64,000 bases of DNA from Verrucomicrobiota bacterium (GCA_026397715.1 JAPLUN010000420.1:44533-108532); one strand, 5' to 3'; positions 47,933-57,475 are shown, numbered from the stretch's first letter. Notes: generated by a model not told the origin, from the sequence alone. Translations and numbers: made by a program.

Positions 47933-49171
47933 ATGCGCCGCCTCCTGCTCCTCACTCTGCTGCTCGCAGGTTGCGGCCGTGAGGTGAGGCAGGTGCCCCT
48001 GCCAGCGCAGGCCTATGTGTGGCAGCGGGCTTGGACTCCGGAGGTGTCAGCGGCAGTGCGTGCATCCGGGTTCGATGCCCTGCATGTGCTCGCCGCCGAG
48101 TTCAGCTACAAGAATGACAAGCCCGAGATCACGGTCATCACCCCTGACTGGCGGGCGCTGGGAGATTCTGGCAGGCCAATCAGCGCGGTGCTGCGCGTGC
48201 ATGCTTCCGTGGGGAAAACCGGCTGGAACGAAGCGCTGATCCAGGAGATGCGCCGGCTGTGCACCGACACCGTCTCCCGGTTCAAAGCCGGTGGCGTGAG
48301 TGTGGCCGAACTTCAGCTCGACTATGACTGCGCGGAATCACGACTGGCAGACTACGCGCGGCTGCTGGGCGCTTTGCACACGGACGTTCGCATCTGCATC
48401 ACCGCACTGCCCGCGTGGCTGCGGCATGCCTCGGCGAAGAATCTGCTGCGCCTGTCTCCCGGTTATGTGCTTCAGGTGCACTCCCTGCACCTGCCGAAAA
48501 ACGGTGGCCTGACCGGGCTCATGGATCTGAATGAAACGCACGCGGCGGTGGAGCGTGCGGAGCAGATTGGCGTGCCGTTTCGCGTGGCGCTGCCGACTTA
48601 CTCCTGCGTGGTGGAGTTTGCGGACGATGGCCGCGTACGCGAAGTGCACGGCGAGGACATGCCCGCCGGCCTTGCCCTCAGCAGCCGCAGCTATGCGGTG
48701 CTCGATTCGGATGCCTACGCTTTGTCGGCGCTCATTGCGGACTGGCGTGCCCATGCTTCCCCGCTTATGCATGCTATTATCTGGTATCGTCTGCCAGTCA
48801 GCGGCGACCGCCTGAACTGGTCCGCAGAATTGCTGAACAAGGTCAGCATGGGCGAAACGCTCAAGCGCGGCTGGGTGGCGGCGGTCCGTCCCAACAAAGA
48901 AGGCCACAGTGAAATCATTCTGCAACAAAAGGGCGAAGCGCCGGATGATCTGCCGCATGAAGTGCTGGTCTCATGGCAGGGTGGCGAGACCGAGGGCTGC
49001 GATGGCCTGCGTGGCTACAAGGTCACGAAGCAGGCGCCCGGGAGCCTGACACTGAGGCTGGAGCAACCGGCACGTTTTGGACGTGTGCAGCCGGAGCAGC
49101 AGATCGTGGCCGGGTGGCTGCGCCTGCCGGAGGGGCCGGAGGTGAAAATGGCGGCGCGCATAATTCGTTGA
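47933..49171 (+). CDS. DUF3142-like lipoprotein
   Basis: Lipobox LLLAGCG; AYVWQRAWTPEVSAAVR, VAELQLDYDCAESRLADYARLLGAL. Confidence 0.8.
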   Translation: MRRLLLLTLLLAGCGREVRQVPLPAQAYVWQRAWTPEVSAAVRASGFDALHVLAAEFSYKNDKPEITVITPDWRALGDSGRPISAVLRVHASVGKTGWNEALIQEMRRLCTDTVSRFKAGGVSVAELQLDYDCAESRLADYARLLGALHTDVRICITALPAWLRHASAKNLLRLSPGYVLQVHSLHLPKNGGLTGLMDLNETHAAVERAEQIGVPFRVALPTYSCVVEFADDGRVREVHGEDMPAGLALSSRSYAVLDSDAYALSALIADWRAHASPLMHAIIWYRLPVSGDRLNWSAELLNKVSMGETLKRGWVAAVRPNKEGHSEIILQQKGEAPDDLPHEVLVSWQGGETEGCDGLRGYKVTKQAPGSLTLRLEQPARFGRVQPEQQIVAGWLRLPEGPEVKMAARIIR

Positions 49172-49213
49172 AAAGTCCTTAGCGTTTTTCATTAACGGAA
49201 TAAAACTGCCGCC

Positions 49214-51466
49214 ATGACTCTGCGCCCCACTTCGGGCCATGGCTGGCTTTGCGCTTCGACCCTGCTCGGCACCGTCGCTGTCCTTGCCTGCGGCCCCTTT
49301 TTTCCTGAAAACGCCCTGGATCAGCCACGAGGCATCCTGCGGCCTCCCTTGTTTCATTTCCAAAGTGAAATGAAACAGACGGCACTGCCGCCCGACATTC
49401 TTGTGACGCAGCCGCCCGGCACGCCTGCCTTCACCCTCGATCTCGAAATGGAGGAGCTGAAGCAGATCATGGCAGGACAGCCCGTGGATGAGGCCTGGTT
49501 CCACAGCTACCGGGAGCTGAGGCGCGCGATGCTCCATGACGGCGACCGTTCGGAGCACAACATGCGTCCCAAAGACGACATGAACACTCCGGCCTGGTCC
49601 AAGGTGAAACAGGACCTTGCCAAAATCATCGCTCCCCTGCCGGAGGACATGCGGCTCTATTTGCAAGGCGCGGCGGCACATCTGGATGCGAAGGATTCGG
49701 TCGCTGATGACCCCTTCAAAACAGCGTGCGACTTCTGGCGGCAGCTGCTCGCGCTGCCCGCAGAGAAGCGCGCCAACCGCAGCACCTGGGCGGCATGGAT
49801 GCTCTTCCGCACCACGTCGTATGAAGAGCAGGGCCGCTGGCTGGCCGAGACGCGCAGGCTGGCGCGCGCAGGATTCAAAGACTGCCTGCATCTGGGCATC
49901 GAGGCCGCCTACATTCTCGGCAGGGAGAGCAGCGACTATGCGGAAGCCTCCGAAGTGAAAGCAGCCGAGTGGAAGCGTGCCGCCATGCTGCGCGCTCCGC
50001 TGGGCCTCAGCCGTGCGGAGGACCGCCTGCGGCATGACCGGCGCCTGCTCATGGATTGGAGCGAGGACTTTGCGCGCGAAGTCGTGGCAGACCCATTTCT
50101 CCGGCGTGTGCAAATGCTCCAGCTCATTGAAAGCATGGAGTCTCTGGGTGGCTGGTCGACGGGCCAGCCGCAGAAGCCTTTGATCGATGACAATCTGCAG
50201 CAGTGGCTGGCGTCTTTTGAGAAAGCAGGAGTCACAGACCAGCAGGAGGCCGTCCTGCTGGCCTGGATCACCTACAATGCCGCCCGCTTTGACGAGGCCC
50301 GCCGCTGGCTGGCACTGGCGCCCGCCGAGGATGTGAACGCCCTGGCCCTGCGTGGCAAGCTCGCGGCCATGAGGGGGAACCGCCATGAGGCCCAGCAGGC
50401 CCTCACACGCATGGCGACCAAGCTGCCCACGCCTGAACCCGATGCGCGCAGAGAGTGGGAGGATGCCCAAAGCAACGAATGGTACCCCCTCAGCAGCGCC
50501 AATTATTCCGCCGTTCGCACGCACAAGCTTCTCGCGGATTGCGCTGTGGCGCAGGTCGCCCGCAATGACTTTGCCGGTGCCTTGCAAACCTTTCTGCGCA
50601 CCGACTACTGGAGTGATGCAGCCTACATCTCCGAGCGGCTGCTGTCCGTGGATGAGCTGCTCACGCTCTCACACAGTGGCAAGATTCGGCCGCTGAAAAA
50701 AATGGTCGTGCCGGATGCTGAGCCTCGGACCGGTCCGCTGAGCATTGGCTTTCTGCAAACGAAATACGGTGGGTGGCAGGAGCCTGATGGGATCGACCGC
50801 TTCACCTATCTCGTCGCCCGCCGGCTGGCCCGTGAGGGCTTGATCAAAGAAGCCTGCAAGCTGCTGCCACCGGACCTCGAACGCGCGCTCCTGCGTTTCG
50901 ATGCCGAACGGCGCCGCTCCAAAGATGCACGCCTGCCTGCCGCAGAACGCGGACGCGCGCTGTGGACGGCGGCACAGATCGAGCGCAGCCTCGGCATGGA
51001 ATTGTTTGGCTATGAAGACGCTCCGGACTTCACGCTGTGCTCAGGTTTGTTCAAACTGGACTCTTTCCAAGAACGGCGGAAGTCACCACTGTGGCGCTCC
51101 AGCTGGGAGGATGCACCGCAGACACCCGAGGAGACGCTGAACTTCAAACCCGTGCTCCCCGCCACGGCAGACGAGCTCTGGAGCCTGCGTCACTACAGCC
51201 CGCCTACCGAACGACGCTTTCACTACCGCTACGTCGCGGCTGATCTCGCTTGGCGTGCGGCGGGTCTCATGCCGGATGACCAGGAAGAAACCGCCCACGT
51301 GCTCGCCACGGCGGGCGACTGGCTTAAAAATCGCGACAACAAATCTGCCGATCGTTTTTACAAGGCCCTGGTGAACCGCAATCCCTCCGTGCCTCTGGCT
51401 CAGGAGGCCGACCAAAAGCGCTGGTTTCCGGAAGTGAACTGGCACTTTGATCTCACCCTGGAGTGA
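49214..51466 (+). CDS. Large hypothetical secreted/lipoprotein
   Basis: 750 aa; GTVAVLACGPFFPEN lipobox-like N-terminus; alpha-helical repeat character; immediately follows the DUF3142 gene. Confidence 0.7.
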   Translation: MTLRPTSGHGWLCASTLLGTVAVLACGPFFPENALDQPRGILRPPLFHFQSEMKQTALPPDILVTQPPGTPAFTLDLEMEELKQIMAGQPVDEAWFHSYRELRRAMLHDGDRSEHNMRPKDDMNTPAWSKVKQDLAKIIAPLPEDMRLYLQGAAAHLDAKDSVADDPFKTACDFWRQLLALPAEKRANRSTWAAWMLFRTTSYEEQGRWLAETRRLARAGFKDCLHLGIEAAYILGRESSDYAEASEVKAAEWKRAAMLRAPLGLSRAEDRLRHDRRLLMDWSEDFAREVVADPFLRRVQMLQLIESMESLGGWSTGQPQKPLIDDNLQQWLASFEKAGVTDQQEAVLLAWITYNAARFDEARRWLALAPAEDVNALALRGKLAAMRGNRHEAQQALTRMATKLPTPEPDARREWEDAQSNEWYPLSSANYSAVRTHKLLADCAVAQVARNDFAGALQTFLRTDYWSDAAYISERLLSVDELLTLSHSGKIRPLKKMVVPDAEPRTGPLSIGFLQTKYGGWQEPDGIDRFTYLVARRLAREGLIKEACKLLPPDLERALLRFDAERRRSKDARLPAAERGRALWTAAQIERSLGMELFGYEDAPDFTLCSGLFKLDSFQERRKSPLWRSSWEDAPQTPEETLNFKPVLPATADELWSLRHYSPPTERRFHYRYVAADLAWRAAGLMPDDQEETAHVLATAGDWLKNRDNKSADRFYKALVNRNPSVPLAQEADQKRWFPEVNWHFDLTLE

Positions 51467-51578
51467 AGCGCCGGAGATCTTTCCTGCGCCACCCGGCCGA
51501 AGAAACGGTGAATTACAAACGAGGCGTGTTTTTGCCCTTCCTGTTTTTCAGGGGATCGGTTAAACACGCCTATCGCTT

Positions 51579-52064
51579 ATGAAAAACATTCTGATCCTCG
51601 CCACCTTCGCGCTCTGCCTCACCACCGCGCGTGCTGACTTGACCGCCTCTCACCAGGCAGCCATCGAAAAACTGGTGGTCGCCCTTCAGGTGCAAAAACA
51701 ATTCGAGAGCAACCTGATCCTCGGCTTTGAGGCCGGCATGGGCGGCACGGCAGACCAGATCAAAGCCATGCCCCCGGAGATGCAGCAGAAGTTCGCCACC
51801 GGCATGGAAAAGGTCAAGACCGCCATCCTTGAGCAGATGGGCTGGGCAAAGCTCAAGCCTGAGATCGTCGTGATCTATGGCAAAAATTTCACCGAACAGG
51901 AGGCGAAGGACGTCACTGCGCTGATGGAATCGCCCGCCGGCCAGCTGCTTCTTGGCAAGCAGCTCAAGGTGTCTGCCGACTTGATGAAGGAGACTCAGGA
52001 GAAGATGAAAGTATTGCAGCCGCAGATCATGCAGATCATGCAGGCAGAGATGACCAAGCAATAA
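51579..52064 (+). CDS. DUF2059-like secreted protein
   Basis: Signal peptide; EIVVIYGKNFTEQEAKDVTALMESPAGQLLLGKQ. Confidence 0.75.
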   Translation: MKNILILATFALCLTTARADLTASHQAAIEKLVVALQVQKQFESNLILGFEAGMGGTADQIKAMPPEMQQKFATGMEKVKTAILEQMGWAKLKPEIVVIYGKNFTEQEAKDVTALMESPAGQLLLGKQLKVSADLMKETQEKMKVLQPQIMQIMQAEMTKQ

Positions 52065-52095
52065 GACGAACCCGGTTGCGTACGTTTCCTTCGCC

Positions 52096-53112
52096 ATGAT
52101 CTCACGCCTTCTGTCCCTTCCTGCTGTCACCCTTCTGTCCCTTGCCAGCGCCAGCCTGCTGCACGCGCAGGCCCCTACGGCAGAGCTGGTTTCCGTGGAA
52201 AAAATCTCGGACAAGGCCCCGCACAACGGCGCCACCGACATCACGCGGTTTCAGAACCTCTTCTACTGCTGCTTCCGTGAGGCAGACTCCCCCACCAAAG
52301 GCGAGGGCGTCATCCACACCCTCATCTCCGCCAATGGCAAGGTCTGGGTGGACAACGTCACCCTCAACGAGCCCGGCGTGGATCTGCGCGATCCCAAGCT
52401 CATCGTCACGCCGGATGAAAAGCGCCTCTACCTGCTCTGCGGCGGTGAGTCCGCCACGCTGGGCCGCCAGACACGCTACGCCACCTCCATGGACGGCAAG
52501 GTCTGGACCCCGCTGCAGAAGCTCCTGGCCAAAGGCGACTGGCTCTGGCGCGCCACCATCAATCCGGCGGACAAACGCTTCTACGGCGCCAGCTTCAACA
52601 TCCACCCCAGCTCCGGCGGCCCTGCGCCCGAGAAGGAGTGGTCGCTGAAAACCTACGCCAGCGAGGACGGCTCCGTCTGGCAGCTCTCCTCCCTCATGAA
52701 CGTGCCCGGCCAGCCCGGAGAAACCACGCTGCGCTTCCTCAAAGACGGCACCGCACTCGCCCTCATCGCCCGTCAGGGTGGCGACCGCAAAGGCGTGATC
52801 GGCATGGCCAAGGCCCCGTATCGCGACTGGACCTACGCCGCCACCGGCCTGCCCCTCGGCGGCCCGAACTTCATCGAACTGCCCGATGGCAAACTCATCG
52901 CCGGCTCCCGTGGTTTCGGCAAAACCCCCGGCGCCCACATGGTCCTCTTCGCCATGACCCCCACCAGCCTCACCCCCATCCTCGAACTCCCCAGCGGCGG
53001 CGACTGCAGCTACCCCGGCCTCTACTGGCACGACGACCTCCTCCACGTGACCTATTACTCCAGCCACGAAGGCAAACCCGCGATCTATTATGCGCGGGTG
53101 AAGGTGAAGTAG
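52096..53112 (+). CDS. Secreted sialidase-like beta-propeller protein
   Basis: Signal peptide; RFQNLFYCCFREADSP, DLRDPKLIVTPDEKRLYLLCGG, GDCSYPGLYWHDDLLHVTYYSSHEGKPAIYYARV. Confidence 0.7.
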   Translation: MISRLLSLPAVTLLSLASASLLHAQAPTAELVSVEKISDKAPHNGATDITRFQNLFYCCFREADSPTKGEGVIHTLISANGKVWVDNVTLNEPGVDLRDPKLIVTPDEKRLYLLCGGESATLGRQTRYATSMDGKVWTPLQKLLAKGDWLWRATINPADKRFYGASFNIHPSSGGPAPEKEWSLKTYASEDGSVWQLSSLMNVPGQPGETTLRFLKDGTALALIARQGGDRKGVIGMAKAPYRDWTYAATGLPLGGPNFIELPDGKLIAGSRGFGKTPGAHMVLFAMTPTSLTPILELPSGGDCSYPGLYWHDDLLHVTYYSSHEGKPAIYYARVKVK

Positions 53113-53177
53113 GTGATGCTTCCTGCCGTGCATTCCCACAATGCTCCATTCACGCTACCATCAACGGGTTGCACGAT

Positions 53178-53474
53178 TTAACACATCCATGCACCCGTCT
53201 GTTGGATCGTGGTGATGCTCCCATCTTCCACGCGAATCCCGAATTCCAATCCTCTACAGTACCAGTCCTTGCTCTTCGTGCTGGTCTTCACAACGAAATC
53301 ATAATCAGGGTCTGTAGGTTCTTCTCGCTCGTCCCAATGCGATGAGCGATACTCTTCACGCGTTTGCAGTCCGCAAACGTCCTGCCGGGTGAGTGTCTGC
53401 AGGACCGCGCAAATATGAGCTTCCAGTTCATTGCGCGGCTGATAAGGCTGGTCGGGTTCACCAAGAATTCGCAT
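53178..53474 (-). CDS. Hypothetical protein
   Basis: 98 aa ORF on the same strand as neighbours; no family recognised. Confidence 0.4.
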   Translation of the reverse strand: MRILGEPDQPYQPRNELEAHICAVLQTLTRQDVCGLQTREEYRSSHWDEREEPTDPDYDFVVKTSTKSKDWYCRGLEFGIRVEDGSITTIQQTGAWMC

Positions 53475-53546
53475 CGGGTCTCCTTGCTAAGTTTCCGGCC
53501 GCAGCGGCACCAATGGGAGGACAGGCATTCCGCATGAGGAGCAGCT

Positions 53547-54080
53547 TCACGATTGGCTAAGAGGTTGGAATTCCAGCGAGGCAGGCGACTCAAAACTTCC
53601 TTCGAATCTGCATATCGAATCGTGCCCGGCAAGAAATCCAAAATTCGCCGCATAGTAGATCACATGCGCATCTCCGACAGGCACGGGCAATGAGAAGGTA
53701 AACACAGCGTGGCGGCGGGAATCGCGCGTGCGCGTTGAATAGCGGGAAAACAACAGCTCAATCACATCTCGCTCGGTGCGGTTGGCGAGGGGGTCGAGGG
53801 AAAAGAAGGACGTCAAATCCGTGCCTGCATCCTGCGAAGCCTGAAGGCTGCGGATTGAAAAATGAGGCTCGTCCGAAAAACCGTTCAACCGATGCCTCAG
53901 CGCCTCTGCAGAAATAGAGCGACGATAAACTTCAATTCGCGGAGCGGTGGCTGCATCAGGCCGATTTATTTCCGACATGACAATCTGCTCAAGAATATTG
54001 AATGAGTCGAAGCTCATGTTGCGAAGGGCTGCTGGCCAAGCCTGAGCATGGGATGCGAGACCTTTTTTGTCGAGCGCCAA
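53547..54080 (-). CDS. Hypothetical protein
   Basis: 177 aa ORF; no family recognised; start uncertain. Confidence 0.45.
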   Translation of the reverse strand: MALDKKGLASHAQAWPAALRNMSFDSFNILEQIVMSEINRPDAATAPRIEVYRRSISAEALRHRLNGFSDEPHFSIRSLQASQDAGTDLTSFFSLDPLANRTERDVIELLFSRYSTRTRDSRRHAVFTFSLPVPVGDAHVIYYAANFGFLAGHDSICRFEGSFESPASLEFQPLSQS

Positions 54081-54119
54081 TGGCTCACGCTTTCAGAGAA
54101 AAAAGACGCCTGTCACTAT

Positions 54120-54674
54120 TTACGAAGCGGGTTCGGCTTTTGGATCATGTCGATGGGAGCGCCAGAGCTTCTTCTCGATGATTCTGAAATTGGGCTGCGG
54201 ACGAATGATCTTTAAATAAGCGCCCAGGTGGCGAAGCTCGACATCGGACTTGTCGCCCTCAAAAGGGGGAATCCAAATGTGGTTTCCGTAGGCCCGCTCC
54301 AGCTTCTCAGGACTGTCATCCACCATGAGCGTTTGCTCCAGGGAGATTCCGAGCCGTCTCACCTTGCGAAGGTCTTTGATGTTGTAGGGCTCGTAAGTCT
54401 CAAGATTGGTCCGCTGCGTGCAGCGCTCGGCAGTCCAGAAGAACTGCAGCGGACGGTCTCCGAAGACCTGCCGAACGACAGCGTCCGCATATTCTCGCCC
54501 CGAAGATGTCCAGACTGCCACATCAAACGCCTCGAAGCAGTAGGCAATGAACTCGTCCAAGAATGGACGTCGATACACGACAAAAGGCCCAACCACGAAA
54601 TCTGGCTCATGATCGAGTGGCTGCCTCGTGGCATGCACCAGCGTTTCATCAAGATCTAGAATAAGAGTAGGCAC
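54120..54674 (-). CDS. FCP1/SCP-like (NIF) HAD-family phosphatase
   Basis: LILDLDETLVHATRQ, YRRPFLDEFIAYCFEAFDVAVWTSSGREYADAVV, TLMVDDSPEKL. Confidence 0.85.
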   Translation of the reverse strand: MPTLILDLDETLVHATRQPLDHEPDFVVGPFVVYRRPFLDEFIAYCFEAFDVAVWTSSGREYADAVVRQVFGDRPLQFFWTAERCTQRTNLETYEPYNIKDLRKVRRLGISLEQTLMVDDSPEKLERAYGNHIWIPPFEGDKSDVELRHLGAYLKIIRPQPNFRIIEKKLWRSHRHDPKAEPAS

Positions 54675-54733
54675 TTTGTTCTTCAGTGGATGTCTAGGGG
54701 TGCGGATGCATGCAGCCTCCCGGCAGAAACAAA

Positions 54734-55108
54734 TCAGGAAGATGGGGAAATCGGCAAATGACGAAGGCGTACGCGATGACCTGAGATCGTGAGCAGCGCG
54801 CCTGTGGCGAGCGCTGTCTCTGCGAGTGCGATGGCCGCGCAGACGTGGTCGCGGGCAGCAGGATCAAATTCATTGTCCATGCGCAGAAGAATGACGCTGG
54901 GGCCGCTCTGCTGCGTGGTGTAGAGAAGTTGGGAAAAATCCAGATCCTGGGTGAGCACCACCTGCTGGTGCTCCCGTGCCCAGTTCATGAGTACTGTATC
55001 CGGGGCATTGCCCGGCCCGAGCGTGCTCCAGTGACAGGCCTCCCAGCCATGGGAAACGAGCAGAGGCACCCAGTCAGGACTCAGATTCATGTCCACCAGC
55101 AGCTTCAT
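54734..55108 (-). CDS. DUF5615 PIN-like toxin
   Basis: MKLLVDMNLSPDWVPLLVSHGWEACHWSTLGPGNAPDTVLMNWAREHQQVVLTQDLDFSQLL. Confidence 0.85.
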   Translation of the reverse strand: MKLLVDMNLSPDWVPLLVSHGWEACHWSTLGPGNAPDTVLMNWAREHQQVVLTQDLDFSQLLYTTQQSGPSVILLRMDNEFDPAARDHVCAAIALAETALATGALLTISGHRVRLRHLPISPSS

Positions 55109-55332
55109 GCAGCGGCCATGGCAAGCTCTTCATCATCCACGCGCAAAGCGGCATACCTCAGGCAGGCGTCAATGTCCGCCGCCTCAAGATAGGGATAGGC
55201 CGCGAGGATCTGCTCGGGCGTGCGGTGATTGGCCAGCTGGCGCAGGATGTTCGCAGCCGTGACACGGAGGCCGCGAATGCAGGGCTTTCCAGACATGACA
55301 GCGGGATCAAGGGTGATGCGGTCCGTGCTCAT
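55105..55332 (-). CDS. DUF433 antitoxin
   Basis: 75 aa: RITLDPAVMSGKPCIRGLRVTAANILRQLANHRTPEQILAAYPYLEAADIDACLRYAA; 4-bp overlap with the DUF5615 gene. Confidence 0.88.
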   Translation of the reverse strand: MSTDRITLDPAVMSGKPCIRGLRVTAANILRQLANHRTPEQILAAYPYLEAADIDACLRYAALRVDDEELAMAAA

Positions 55333-55417
55333 GGCGGTGATATTACTGAACGGACGGCGAGTTTGCAAAGACTGTGGCAGAATTCGCCGTGCCAGGACTT
55401 GTGGCGCGCGCGGCAGC

Positions 55418-55443
55418 CCCCCCGCCCCCGGCGGGGCGGGGGG
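55418..55443. repeat. Perfect GC-only palindrome beside repeat copy A
   Basis: CCCCCCGCCCC-CGGC-GGGGCGGGGGG, 11-bp perfect arms. Confidence 0.8.
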
Positions 55444-55484
55444 AAACTTCCGCAACTTCAACATCTTCTGCGGGGGGGTATACC
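55441..55484. repeat. 44-bp repeat, copy A (outside the DUF3987 gene, inverted relative to copy B)
   Basis: Reverse complement GTATACCCCCCCGCAGAAGATGTTGAAGTTGCGGAAGTTTCCCC, about 40/44 identical to copy B. Confidence 0.85.
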
Positions 55485-55490
55485 TGCACG

Positions 55491-57059
55491 TCAGTCCCAC
55501 TGGAAGGTGTAGGTGATGCATTTGCCCACCTTGGAGCGGATGCGGCAGTGGCCCTTCTCGGTGAGCTGGGGGAGGATCTCGCCGTAGAGGCGGGAGACGG
55601 TGAGGGCGCCCTGGCGGCCTGGATTGGCGGCAAAGCGGCGGGTCAGCTCCGTGCGGGTGTAGTCCGCGCTGCGCTGGCCGGGGTGGTCTCCGCTGATTTG
55701 GGACATCAGCCACTCCCCGGTGTCCTCCACCAGGACACGCCGGCTCTGGGCCTCCAGCTCCATGAGGGCGTCCAGACAGGCGTCCTGGTGCTGTTCGGCC
55801 AGGGCAAGGACATCCTGGGTGATGGTGTAGGGGTCTGCGATGCTGCCCCTGGCCCACCGGCAGGCCTGGAAGATGACGGCCAGCTTGAGACAGCGGGCGG
55901 GGCTTTCATTGAGGCTGGAAAGCAGGCTCTCCTCGCCACTGGTGTATCCTGGTATTCGCTTGCAGCGCTCGCGGTTGCGCTTCTGCAGGCTGATCCAGTA
56001 CTCCCGTGCCTCCTGGGTGAAGCTGTTCGCCCCCACCACGCCTTGAAGGTCGGACAGCTTGCGAAACTGCTCTGCCAGTTCGTCGAGTGCGGCACCTTCC
56101 AGGCTGCGCGGCCACCAGATCTCCCGTGCCTGCTGGCTGGCCAGGTAGAAGCCAAAGCGGCGGCGCAGCCCGCTGCCCGCCTCCAGATTGTCCAGCCGTG
56201 CCACCCCAAAGGTGGCTCCGATGCAGAGGCTCAGCGTGGCCTGCGGGATGTGGCGCTCTGAGCTGCCGCCTTCGTGCAGCTTGCGCTCCCGCAGGTAGTT
56301 CTGGGTCCAGGGTGCACCATCGTAGAGCTTCAGGTACCTGGCAGACACCTCCTTGCCGTGGGCGCTGGTCTCCCAGGTGCGCAGCAGGGTGTTGCCCTCA
56401 TCCTCAAACTGCATGCGGTGGGGCTGCTGCTCAAAGCTGTCAAACAGCGCGGAGTCGCTCGCATTGCCATACAGCAGATCACTGCTCATGAGGATCTTCT
56501 GGGCGATCTTTTCCGCCGGCTTGAACGTGGTGCTCTTGCGCAGCCCGGCGGGCGTGGCGATGAAGTTGTACATGGTCAGCGGCTTGCTGCCGCCAAAGTC
56601 CAGCGTGACAGCGGGCGTCAGCAGTCTGCCGCACAGGGAGAGGATGGGTGCCAAGATGAGGCCGTCCGGCAGCTCCGAGACCTTTCGCACGAAGTCGCGG
56701 TAGTCTGCCAGGATGGAATCCTCCGGGATGGGGTGCTCGCGTGTACACCCCCCAGCAGAAGATGTGGAAGTTGCGGAAGTTTCTCCACTGGCAGCCGCTG
56801 CGTGCGTATACCCCCCCGAGGTATTTGGGGAAGTTGGGGAGGTTTCTCCGCTCGTGGGTCCTGTCAGGGTAGACCCTCCCGAGGAAACTGTGGAAGTCTC
56901 TTCGTCGTCGGACGCGGGTGAGGACGCCTGGGGCGCAGGCGCAGGGCCAGTCTCAGGCGGCTGAGGCTGGCCGGATGGCGGGCGCTGAAGCCGGAGCTTC
57001 CACGCCGCGCGTTCTGCAAGCTCTTCTTCAGTAGGAATGAAAGGTGTGATCGTGGGCAT
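55491..57059 (-). CDS. DUF3987-like protein (primase/helicase-like of mobile elements)
   Basis: 522 aa; LADYRDFVRKVSELPDGLILAPILSLCGRLL, NFIATPAGLRKSTTFKPAEKIAQKIL, LSLCIGATFGVARLD. Confidence 0.75.
   Translation of the reverse strand: MPTITPFIPTEEELAERAAWKLRLQRPPSGQPQPPETGPAPAPQASSPASDDEETSTVSSGGSTLTGPTSGETSPTSPNTSGGYTHAAAASGETSATSTSSAGGCTREHPIPEDSILADYRDFVRKVSELPDGLILAPILSLCGRLLTPAVTLDFGGSKPLTMYNFIATPAGLRKSTTFKPAEKIAQKILMSSDLLYGNASDSALFDSFEQQPHRMQFEDEGNTLLRTWETSAHGKEVSARYLKLYDGAPWTQNYLRERKLHEGGSSERHIPQATLSLCIGATFGVARLDNLEAGSGLRRRFGFYLASQQAREIWWPRSLEGAALDELAEQFRKLSDLQGVVGANSFTQEAREYWISLQKRNRERCKRIPGYTSGEESLLSSLNESPARCLKLAVIFQACRWARGSIADPYTITQDVLALAEQHQDACLDALMELEAQSRRVLVEDTGEWLMSQISGDHPGQRSADYTRTELTRRFAANPGRQGALTVSRLYGEILPQLTEKGHCRIRSKVGKCITYTFQWD
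56743..56931. repeat. In-frame 3 x 63-bp degenerate tandem repeat (copies B, C, D) in the DUF3987 gene
   Basis: Units begin GTACACCCCCCAGCAG (56743), GTATACCCCCCCGAGG (56806), GTAGACCCTCCCGAGG (56869); 21-codon period. Confidence 0.85.
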
Positions 57060-57082
57060 AAAAATAGAAAGGGGTGAAGGGT

Positions 57083-57475
57083 TCAGCGTTTGCGGCGGGC
57101 CTGGGTGAGGGAGCGCGGCGCGGGTGGCGGCCGGTTGCGGATCTCCTCCATCCGCTGGTCCACCTCTTCCGGCGTGAGCATCTCCACTTCTGGAAGGGTG
57201 CCGGGCGGGGCTTTGGCCGCACGCGCCAGCGCCTCCTCCACCGTCTGCGCCACGGGTGCCCCGGCATACGGGTCATAGTGGTGCCGCCACACCGGCCGGC
57301 GGCGGCTGGGCTTGGTGAGCACCAAACTGGCCAGTTGATCGGAGGTGAGGACAAACTGGCTGAGTGGCGGGCGGGGCGTTTTGCTGGGAGGTGTGTTCAT
57401 CGTGGTGTCTTGTGGTTCTGGGTTTCTGGTTGGTTGTTCCTGGTTCTTAGACATCGGTATGATGTGGTTTAACAT
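57083..57475 (-). CDS. Hypothetical protein upstream of the DUF3987 gene
   Basis: 130 aa; Pro-rich N-terminus; start could be MSKNQ at 57454; 23-bp gap to the DUF3987 start. Confidence 0.55.
   Translation of the reverse strand: MLNHIIPMSKNQEQPTRNPEPQDTTMNTPPSKTPRPPLSQFVLTSDQLASLVLTKPSRRRPVWRHHYDPYAGAPVAQTVEEALARAAKAPPGTLPEVEMLTPEEVDQRMEEIRNRPPPAPRSLTQARRKR

Noticed and set aside
48971-50587. 538-aa minus-strand ORF
   Set aside because: Overlaps the DUF3142 and 750-aa genes; shadow composition.
52102-53139. 345-aa minus-strand ORF
   Set aside because: Gly/Val/Ala-rich shadow of the sialidase-like gene.
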